Shown: piece by piece, positions 1-5,174 of the stretch
How positions within the stretch are numbered: the stretch's first letter is position 1
Layout: each line of letters opens with the position of its first letter
Assembly: GCA_002313925.1 (NCBI GenBank)
Contig: DCAZ01000086.1
Location: 21,770 to 29,608 of the forward strand
Length of the DNA stretch: 7,839 nt
Source of the DNA: Gemmatimonadales bacterium UBA1120
GTDB lineage: Bacteria > Gemmatimonadota > Gemmatimonadetes > Longimicrobiales > Gaopeijiaceae
Direction: 5' to 3'
Position numbers and translations under genes: made by a program
Notes under the pieces: model-generated
What the model saw: the letters and a program-made list of their open reading frames with translations, nothing else
Databases searched by the model: none
What the model was told of the DNA's origin: nothing

Positions 1-23
1 TCTACCAACTGAGCTACGCCGGA
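1..23 (-). tRNA. tRNA gene, 5' end only (partial)
   Basis: Read on the minus strand, the window begins with a tRNA 5' half: a 7-nt acceptor strand TCCGGCG at 23-17, the linker TA, the D-stem strand GCTC, and the conserved D-loop AGTTGGTAGA that runs to position 1. The anticodon, T-arm and 3' end lie outside the window, so the amino acid cannot be read. The 5'-terminal T is seen in many bacterial tRNA-Asn genes, which makes Asn a possibility but no more. The gene diverges from the phosphatase gene that starts at 212. Confidence 0.88.
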
Positions 24-57
24 TTAGTACTGTGGATATCAGCACGCACGGGCAAGA

Positions 58-86
58 AATAGAGATTTCAGGACGTGGGGTGTCAA
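58..86 (-). promoter_or_regulatory. Candidate promoter of the minus-strand tRNA
   Basis: On the minus strand there is a perfect -35 box TTGACA (86-81), a 17-nt spacer, and a weak -10 box TCTATT (63-58, four of six consensus bases). The start site would lie near 51, about 28 nt before the mature tRNA 5' end. The sequence just after the -10 box is GC-rich (GCCCGTGCG), as in stable-RNA promoters under stringent control. The -10 box lacks the key A at its second position, so this remains a candidate. Confidence 0.45.
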
Positions 87-202
87 CAGCGTACTAATGA
101 ATATCGGGTGGAACCAATGATAAGGCCACCAGGTGAGAGCGTAGGGTATGGCGGCTGAAATCTAGAGGTATACACTTAGCCCACTGTCCCTCCTGCGCCT
201 AG

Positions 203-207
203 AAGGA
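203..207 (+). promoter_or_regulatory. Ribosome binding site of the phosphatase gene
   Basis: AAGGA lies 4 nt before the ATG at 212. It is the clearest Shine-Dalgarno sequence in the window and supports this start; the signal peptide that follows directly agrees with it. Confidence 0.6.
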
Positions 208-211
208 AAGA

Positions 212-1807
212 ATGAGGAAGCGAAACAGCAGGATTCCCAATATAGCGGGGAGTATCATGCTTGGCGCGGTATTGGTTGCCGGCCAAGCATGTACCCAGGC
301 ATTGGAGGACCCCTCACTGGTTGTCGTGATTGTTGTGGACCAACTGCGTGGCGACATGCTTGACGAGTTCGATGAAGCGTTCTCGGGGGGTTTCCGGCGC
401 TTAATCGATGACGGGTACCGGTATACAAACGCATCGCACCCTTTCGCAGTGACTCAAACCGCTGCAGGACATGCCTCGATTTCCACGGGCGTCCCTCCAT
501 CTCGTTCCGGGATCGTAGCCAACACCTGGTCCCAGCAGACAGGTGAGGATTGGCGGACAACCTACTCCGTAGCAGACGATGAGAGCCCAATCCTAGGGTT
601 TGAAGACGCAGACGGGGTTCCCGGGAGATCCCCTAAGAATTTGTTACGTAGTGGGTTGGCAGATTGGATGCGCGAGGCGGATGATAATGCTTTGACAGTG
701 TCACTATCTGCGAAGGACCGCTCGGCAATCACTCTAGCAGGGAAGACGAACTCCCATGTTTATTGGTTGCTCCACGATGAAGCCCGCTTCGTCACTTCAC
801 ACTATTACGCTCAAGCATATCCCGGTTGGGTTCAGGGCTTCAATGAAGAAGTCATGACAACGCTTGTGGCCGACAGCGTTTGGGACACGGAGGTTCCAGT
901 CGAAATCCAATCCCTGGCCCGCCCTGACTTTGCTACCTATGAACGGCGCGGAAGCTCGACGTTTCCACACATCAGCTCCCTCGAGGAGCGGGACCATTAT
1001 GAGTGGGTTTTCGACTCGCCAAAGTCTGATGAAGCTGTGTTAGAATTGGCTAAAGCAGCCATGGAAGAGCTTGCGCTAGGACAACGAGGAAGTGCCGACT
1101 TCCTTGCTCTCGGGTTGTCATCCACGGACTACATAGGGCATCTGTTTGGGCCACTCAGTCAGGAGCAACTCTCGAATCTTATACACTTAGACCGCATTCT
1201 CGGTGAATTCTTCGACTACCTCGATGCAAATGTAGGAGAAGGCCAGTGGGTTGCGGCTCTTTCGGCGGACCACGGTGTCGCTACTATGCCGGAATACGCA
1301 CAAGAACAGGGAAATACATCAGCTCATCGGATAAATGCCCGAGAGAAGGCCCGTGACCGTTCTAGCGCTCTGCAAGCTGCCGTAGCCGAGGGAGGGGCTT
1401 CAGAGGACATTGCTGAACGGCTCGCTAGACAGCTAGAGGCGGAAGGAACTGTGGCGAAAGCGTATACGCACCAGGAATTAACGCTCGGCGAGCCGGTTGA
1501 CTCGTTCGCTATCCTTTTCCGTAATTCCCACTACCCTGGGCGAGGGCATGGTGCGCTCTCTCGCTATGGTGTCGAGACCCGCTATGGGGAAGGCGAGCTG
1601 CTATACAGTGCCAATGGGACTAGTCATGGAACACCCTACTGGTACGATCGACATGTCCCCTTGATTTTCTTCGGCAAGGGTATTGATGCGGGAGTATCAG
1701 ATGCACCGGCCTATACCACGGATATTGCCCCAACGTTGGCACATTTAGCAGGCATAGCAACAATGCCAGACGATCTAGATGGGAGAGTGATCTATACTGC
1801 CAGATAG
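212..1807 (+). CDS. Exported alkaline phosphatase, PafA-like (type I phosphodiesterase/nucleotide pyrophosphatase superfamily)
   Basis: This 531-residue protein is a metal-dependent phosphatase predicted to release phosphate from phosphomonoesters outside the inner membrane. Residues 1-30 form a signal peptide (basic start, hydrophobic 12-26). Cys27 follows LVAGQA, which is not a canonical lipobox, so lipoprotein status is uncertain. By analogy with PafA of Elizabethkingia, the two-zinc site is complete: Asp43 (VVDQLRGD), nucleophile Thr83 (TAAGH), Asp306 and His310 (STDYIGH), Asp353 and His354 (ADHG), and His472 (SHGTPY). Asn104 and the pair Lys168/Arg170 (AKDR) match the phosphate-contacting residues typical of monoesterases. 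The TSHYY, PGWVQGFN and final DIAPTLAHLAG segments are also family-typical. Length is normal and no frame damage is seen. It stands alone, divergent from the tRNA and 122 bp before the TetR gene. Catalytic assignments are by motif comparison; the natural substrate is unknown. Confidence 0.9.
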   Translation: MRKRNSRIPNIAGSIMLGAVLVAGQACTQALEDPSLVVVIVVDQLRGDMLDEFDEAFSGGFRRLIDDGYRYTNASHPFAVTQTAAGHASISTGVPPSRSGIVANTWSQQTGEDWRTTYSVADDESPILGFEDADGVPGRSPKNLLRSGLADWMREADDNALTVSLSAKDRSAITLAGKTNSHVYWLLHDEARFVTSHYYAQAYPGWVQGFNEEVMTTLVADSVWDTEVPVEIQSLARPDFATYERRGSSTFPHISSLEERDHYEWVFDSPKSDEAVLELAKAAMEELALGQRGSADFLALGLSSTDYIGHLFGPLSQEQLSNLIHLDRILGEFFDYLDANVGEGQWVAALSADHGVATMPEYAQEQGNTSAHRINAREKARDRSSALQAAVAEGGASEDIAERLARQLEAEGTVAKAYTHQELTLGEPVDSFAILFRNSHYPGRGHGALSRYGVETRYGEGELLYSANGTSHGTPYWYDRHVPLIFFGKGIDAGVSDAPAYTTDIAPTLAHLAGIATMPDDLDGRVIYTAR

Positions 1808-1875
1808 CTAGAGGGCGCGATCCCGAATATGGCAAAAGCTTCTAGTTCTTAAGTAGCCAAGGGTTTGCGGACTGC

Positions 1876-1904
1876 TCGACAACAGAGTATATAGAATATA
1901 TATT
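1876..1904 (+). promoter_or_regulatory. Predicted sigma-70-type promoter of the TetR gene
   Basis: TCGACA (1876-1881, five of six matches to TTGACA) and TATATT (1899-1904, five of six matches to TATAAT) are separated by 17 nt, the ideal spacing. The start site would be near 1911, giving a leader of about 19 nt before the GTG at 1930. The -10 box lies inside the palindrome at 1892-1907. Confidence 0.6.
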
Positions 1905-1907
1905 CTA
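1892..1907 (+). promoter_or_regulatory. Perfect 16-bp palindrome, probable TetR-family operator
   Basis: TAGAATATATATTCTA reads the same on both strands. It covers the predicted -10 box of the gene for a TetR-family regulator and is 22 bp before its start codon. Operators of this size and symmetry overlapping their own promoter are the classic autorepression arrangement of this family. The A/T-only core means a purely structural or chance origin is possible, but the G/C pair at symmetrical positions in each arm and the exact placement favour an operator. Confidence 0.55.
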
Positions 1908-1929
1908 GTTTATGTCGTGAGTTAGCAAC

Positions 1930-2598
1930 GTGTCCGTTAACAAACATCATAACCCCCCCAAACAATCACGCTCTAGACGCACTCTTGAGCGTATCGTTCA
2001 AGCCGCCTTGGAGATTCTTGAGGAACAGGGCTACACAGCCCTCACGGTCCAGTCCGTGGTTGACCGGGCGAATTCGTCGGTTGGCTCCTTCTATGCTCGG
2101 TTCAGTGGCAAGGAAGACCTGCTGGACTACCTCGGAGAAAGGGTGTGGGATCAAGCCCTGAAACGCTGGGATGGCGCTGTGAGGGCTCGCGACTGGTCAG
2201 AAATCGATTTACAACACATCGCGGAAGGTTCAATGGGCCTTCTGGTGGATATTGGAGCGTCAAGAGCCGGTTACCTGCGTGCGCTGGATCAGGCACGAGG
2301 GATAGATGGACTGGCCTACAATAGGTTTCGAGATAGCGTGTTAGGGGATGTGGCTGGAATCCTGCTTGAGCGTCGGGACGAAATGTCGCACCCGGAGCCG
2401 GAGCTCGCGGTGAGACTCGGTCTTCTGGCGGCAGAGGGTATGATTGAAGCGGATCGGGTTGCTGATGGCCCGCTGCCAAGAGATATCCTAGCCAGCGAAG
2501 CTACCAGCCTACTCCTGCACTACTTGACTGCTGGGAGTACACCTCGGGCTCCTATTAGATCGTCTGAAGAAGTTGATTTTTTCGATATCTGGAGCTAA
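1930..2598 (+). CDS. TetR/AcrR-family transcriptional regulator
   Basis: This 222-residue protein has the TetR plan: a DNA-binding N-terminus and a helical ligand/dimer domain. Residues 14-66 hold the three-helix domain, with helix 1 at about 17-33 (TLERIVQAALEILEEQG), the helix-turn-helix at about 38-58, and the recognition helix around SSVGSFYARF (49-58), followed by the conserved GKEDLL (60-65). The C-terminal part (about 70-205) is helical without a recognisable ligand-class motif, so the inducer cannot be named. The basic stretch KQSRSRR (11-17) before helix 1 is common in the family. The GTG at 1930 is chosen because the only nearby ATG (1912) reaches a stop after two codons; no strong Shine-Dalgarno precedes it. 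Probably autoregulated through the palindrome at 1892-1907. Targets beyond itself are not evident. Confidence 0.9.
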   Translation: MSVNKHHNPPKQSRSRRTLERIVQAALEILEEQGYTALTVQSVVDRANSSVGSFYARFSGKEDLLDYLGERVWDQALKRWDGAVRARDWSEIDLQHIAEGSMGLLVDIGASRAGYLRALDQARGIDGLAYNRFRDSVLGDVAGILLERRDEMSHPEPELAVRLGLLAAEGMIEADRVADGPLPRDILASEATSLLLHYLTAGSTPRAPIRSSEEVDFFDIWS

Positions 2599-2634
2599 CT
2601 GGTTCGTCTAAGGCAGGGGTGACCAAAGTGCCCT

Positions 2635-2649
2635 CAGCCCGATGGGCTG
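2635..2649 (+). other. Short perfect hairpin after the TetR gene
   Basis: CAGCCC (2635-2640), loop GAT, GGGCTG (2644-2649) form a 6-bp GC-rich stem 36 nt after the TetR stop codon. No T-run follows, so it does not qualify as an intrinsic terminator, but it may stabilise the mRNA 3' end or assist factor-dependent termination. Confidence 0.35.
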
Positions 2650-2684
2650 CGATTGGACTATGAACCCTAGGTCTCTTGCTTGGT

Positions 2685-2710
2685 ACTATCCCCCCGGTCT
2701 GGTAGTTTTT
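2685..2710 (+). terminator. Weak candidate intrinsic terminator after the TetR gene
   Basis: ACTATC (2685-2690) can pair with GGTAGT (2701-2706), with one G-T pair, around a 10-nt loop. A run of five T follows (2706-2710). The stem is short and A/T-rich, so strength is doubtful; its position between the TetR gene and the next gene is where a terminator would be expected. Confidence 0.3.
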
Positions 2711-2775
2711 CTGTAGCTAAGTTTATGGTTAGGAGATGGCTTGCTTGACATGTTTGTGAAGAGATCAGGGATTAG

Positions 2776-4134
2776 ATGAACTTCTGGCAGCACTTTGTGA
2801 GGGCACTTGCTGTTCTCTTGATTGTGACCGCGGCGTCTGTGCTCCCGGGAAGGGCGCAGGATACAGCAGAGCTGAGCGGGATCGTCTATGACAGTACGTC
2901 TATGCGCCCGCTAGCTGGGGCCCGAGTGGGGGTCATCGGTACTAGCTCCGCGACGGTGGCCGGCCCAGACGGAAGATTTACCCTCGAAGGCATTGTAGTA
3001 GGAATACACTGGGTCTCATTCTTTCACCCAAGGCTTCAAGAGCTAGGAGTGAGTCCTCCATCGCGCCAGGTCACATTCCGCAGTGGTGAGACAGTAACTA
3101 TCGACCTTGCAGTGCCTTCGGAAACGACGCTACTTGCGGGTTGGTGTGTGATTGAGCAACCGGGACCTGGATATGGCGCGGTCGCGGGGATTGTGACGGA
3201 TTCACTCACTGGTGTATCAATGCCTGGAGCACTAGTCATCCTGGAGGCAGCAGTCACACCAAGATTTGGCTTACGGACACCGACTGAGGTAAAGACGGAC
3301 GACGGTGGTTATTTCCGTATATGTAACGTGCCTGCTGAAACGGAAATGAATCTCCAGCCTCACTTCGGGAGAAGCTCGGGGAGAACTGTGGTAATCTCGG
3401 TCGGGGCTGGCTCGGGTGAGATCCAGGATCTTGTGATGTTAGTATCTGCGGAAGGGACCCTCAGCGGTTATGTAGAAGACTTTGCTTCAGGAGAGCCAGT
3501 CCAGGGGGCTTCCGTGATGGTAGCCGGTACTGAAGGTCTTGTGCTCACTGATGAAGAAGGTCGCTTCATAATGGACGACCTTCCTCCCGGTCGGCATCTA
3601 GTCACGACCGACCATATCGCCTTCGAAGAGCGAACAGACTCTGTCACAATCTTCAGTGAAGAAGTTGTTGATATTGAAGTGCGGCTGGCTGTCGAAGCCC
3701 TTGAGCTAGATGGTCTTGTTGTTACGGCCAGGACTCGATTCGGGCGTACAAGCTTACTAAACGATGCCAAAAGGGCAGACTTTATCAGTCGAGAAGAGAT
3801 AGAGGCACTGCTTCCGCGGACTACCGCAACCGTTGACCTACTCAGAAATGTGCAGGCACCGGGATTGCGGATCCGCGAGATTTCTACGGTTGATGCAGTT
3901 ACTGGTGTACCCAGGCCAGGTCTCTGCATCGAAGTTAGTCGGCGGTCCGGAGGGCAGGGATGTGCTCCAGCCGCAGTCTTTATCAACGACGTGCCAGTGC
4001 CTTATCCGGAGCAAGCAATTATCGATATGGACCCCAACTTTATCGACCGGATCGAAGTACTGAACCCCGTTGATGCTTCGTTCCGTTATGGTACAATCGC
4101 CGGTAACGGGGCGATTGTGATCTACACCAGGTAA
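2776..4134 (+). CDS. Exported protein with three carboxypeptidase-regulatory-like modules and a TonB-plug-like module, no beta-barrel
   Basis: This 452-residue protein starts with a signal peptide (hydrophobic 9-23, cleavage near PGRAQ at 24-28). Three CarboxypepD_reg-like beta-sandwich modules follow at about 32-113, 134-224 and 228-306. Each starts with a G-x-V strand (SGIVYD, AGIVTD, SGYVED), continues with a P-x-x-GA-x-V turn, and has a D-x-G-x-F/Y motif (PDGRFTL, DDGGYFRI, EEGRFIM). Residues 314-452 resemble a TonB-receptor plug: LVVTART, a helix-rich middle, VFINDVPVP, the IDRIEVL strand, and a closing RYGTIAGNGAIVIYTR. The chain then stops at TAG/TAA-type termination (TAA) instead of entering a 22-strand barrel. 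Four cysteines (124, 183, 384, 396) could form disulfides. It probably sits in the periplasm or at the outer membrane; function is unknown. AGGGA (2767-2771) is a modest Shine-Dalgarno. It is 177 bp after the TetR gene and convergent with the DUF1295 gene. Confidence 0.85.
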   Translation: MNFWQHFVRALAVLLIVTAASVLPGRAQDTAELSGIVYDSTSMRPLAGARVGVIGTSSATVAGPDGRFTLEGIVVGIHWVSFFHPRLQELGVSPPSRQVTFRSGETVTIDLAVPSETTLLAGWCVIEQPGPGYGAVAGIVTDSLTGVSMPGALVILEAAVTPRFGLRTPTEVKTDDGGYFRICNVPAETEMNLQPHFGRSSGRTVVISVGAGSGEIQDLVMLVSAEGTLSGYVEDFASGEPVQGASVMVAGTEGLVLTDEEGRFIMDDLPPGRHLVTTDHIAFEERTDSVTIFSEEVVDIEVRLAVEALELDGLVVTARTRFGRTSLLNDAKRADFISREEIEALLPRTTATVDLLRNVQAPGLRIREISTVDAVTGVPRPGLCIEVSRRSGGQGCAPAAVFINDVPVPYPEQAIIDMDPNFIDRIEVLNPVDASFRYGTIAGNGAIVIYTR

Positions 4135-4184
4135 TCGAGCGACATCTAGGAGCAGTGCTTCACAGATAGTGTGGGTATAAAGCT

Positions 4185-4964
4185 CTAGTTCTTCGGGGGC
4201 CAAGGCACAAATGAAGACGTTCGTTTGATGTATTCAGAGTATCCCGGCCGTGAGGCGCGCAGCCCGTCCTCAAGCATCGGCACCCCCGAGAAGCGCAGAA
4301 GCAGGAAGGTAATCAGAGCCGGGCCGACGATAGTCCAATACGCTTCGGCACCGACAGCTATCAGGTAAAGCCCCCACCAGAGCACGGCCTCACCGAAATA
4401 GTTTGGGTGCCTACTATAACGCCACAACCCTGTGTCGAGTACGTGCCCTTTGTTGGCGGGCGCAACCCGAAACAGAGCGAGTTGGTTGTCAGCGACCGAC
4501 TCAATAGTTAGCCCGACCAAGAACACAATTGTCCCAAAAACGTCGAAGAATCCGAGCGGCGCTTGTGAGGCTATAGAGCCGAGTATGGGCAAGGATATGA
4601 CCCACAGTAGGAAGGCTTGAAACCAGAAAATGGTGAAGAGGCTAATCAACGGAAATAGCCTTCCCCCCGCTGTCCGCATTGCTGTGTAGCGCGGATCTTC
4701 ACCCTCCCGCCTGTTACGCACATATAGGTGGTAGCCGAGGCGGGCCGCCCAGAGAGTAACAAGGCACAAGACCAGAGTGCCGCGATTCGGGTAGCTACCG
4801 TCTACGAGGTAGTAGGTCATCGCGGCTATTGCAAAACCCGGGCCCCAGAATGGGTCTACTATGCTGGCGTCTTTGAGTCGTAGGCTGACGAGCCAAAGCA
4901 GTGTCATTGAACCCAGCACGACGCAGAGGCCTGAGGCTGCAATGAGTGGGAAATCTGTGGTCAT
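4185..4964 (-). CDS. DUF1295 family integral membrane protein (steroid 5-alpha-reductase-like fold)
   Basis: This 259-residue protein is predicted to cross the inner membrane about six or seven times, with hydrophobic segments at roughly 7-29, 43-55, 62-82, 104-130, 140-158, 190-207 and 210-226. Family signatures are the N-terminal SIVDPFWG (34-41), WAARLGYHLYVRNRREGEDPRY (72-93, in the usual R-L then R-x-x-GEDPRY layout), and the strongest mark, DTGLWRYSRHPNYFGE (177-192), the region that binds NADPH in related sterol and isoprenylcysteine-type enzymes. The C-terminus has the family GVPMLE and P-x-Y-x-x-Y-x-x-RTSSFVPW ending. Members are thought to be NADPH-dependent lipid or steroid reductases, but most are uncharacterised and the substrate here is unknown. 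Length is typical. It is convergent with the plug protein (50 bp between stops) and divergent from the DUF5916 gene. No Shine-Dalgarno precedes the ATG. Confidence 0.9.
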   Translation of the reverse strand: MTTDFPLIAASGLCVVLGSMTLLWLVSLRLKDASIVDPFWGPGFAIAAMTYYLVDGSYPNRGTLVLCLVTLWAARLGYHLYVRNRREGEDPRYTAMRTAGGRLFPLISLFTIFWFQAFLLWVISLPILGSIASQAPLGFFDVFGTIVFLVGLTIESVADNQLALFRVAPANKGHVLDTGLWRYSRHPNYFGEAVLWWGLYLIAVGAEAYWTIVGPALITFLLLRFSGVPMLEDGLRASRPGYSEYIKRTSSFVPWPPKN

Positions 4965-5174
4965 GTGAAAATTTTAGCTTCGTTAAGATAAAAATTACAC
5001 AACTTGTCACCATGGACCTAAGACAGGTGAACCGTTAGGAGTTCCCGACTGGTCTGACAGGTTGCACAGACAAGCCTACCGGTTGGAGGTTCTCCGCCGC
5101 CAAGTCCCGTTACTGTTCGGTAAACACTCATATGGTACTTCGCCCACTGTACGAACATTCTGACGCCCACCCAC
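4965..5174. other. Divergent intergenic region between the DUF1295 and DUF5916 genes
   Basis: These 210 bp must hold the control sequences of both divergent genes. The DUF1295 side (4968-4998) is A/T-rich. The rest is balanced in composition and shows no convincing -35/-10 pair for the plus-strand gene. A TGTT-N5-AACA inverted repeat (5114-5126) and a small GGAG-GTT-CTCC hairpin (5085-5095) are present but too short to name. Confidence 0.4.
4971..4976 (-). promoter_or_regulatory. Candidate -10 box for a leaderless DUF1295 transcript
   Basis: On the minus strand TAAAAT (4976-4971) is followed by six bases (TTTCAC) and then the ATG at 4964. A polymerase using this box would begin at or next to the A of the start codon. 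The lack of any Shine-Dalgarno fits. No good -35 box is seen at 16-18 nt (GTGTAA at 18 nt is the best, three of six), so the call rests on position and on the A/T-rich context at 4968-4998. Confidence 0.4.

Noticed and set aside
107..130. Inverted repeat GGTGG/CCACC with a 14-nt loop before the phosphatase gene.
   Set aside because: Five-base arms with a long loop are expected by chance in a region of this composition, and there is no T-run or nearby start that would give it a role.
1..211. The tRNA as an integration site for a mobile element covering the window.
   Set aside because: The 5' end of the tRNA faces the window, while integration usually uses the 3' half. No integrase, direct repeat or compositional break is seen.
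1912..1920. Two-codon open frame ATG TCG TGA in the TetR leader, as a minimal upstream ORF.
   Set aside because: It would start one base from the predicted transcript 5' end with no ribosome binding site; a chance occurrence is more likely.
2745..2777. Perfect TTGACA (2745-2750) shortly before the plug protein gene, as a promoter.
   Set aside because: At 16-18 nt downstream there is only GGGATT-like sequence, and a start site there would fall inside the coding region. TTAGAT lies 21 nt away and overlaps the start codon.
3468..3986. A long open frame on the minus strand opposite the plug protein gene.
   Set aside because: The product is rich in Ser, Arg and Thr with no domain pattern, and the plus strand here encodes clear beta-sandwich and plug modules with a signal peptide. 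It is an antisense shadow, as are the minus-strand frames at 255-590, 2102-2479 and 5218-5520.
4135..4184. Bidirectional terminator between the convergent plug and DUF1295 genes.
   Set aside because: The only inverted repeat is CACA-GATAG-TGTG, a 4-bp stem without T-runs on either strand.
1838..4193. Near-identical AGCT(T)CTAGTTCTT at 1838-1850 and 4181-4193.
   Set aside because: Only two copies, 13-14 bp with an indel, one overlapping the stop codon of the DUF1295 gene. No flanking similarity, so probably chance.
3838..4203. A minus-strand open frame bridging the end of the plug gene and the end of the DUF1295 gene.
   Set aside because: It overlaps two well-supported genes, has low-complexity unrelated sequence and no recognisable start signal.
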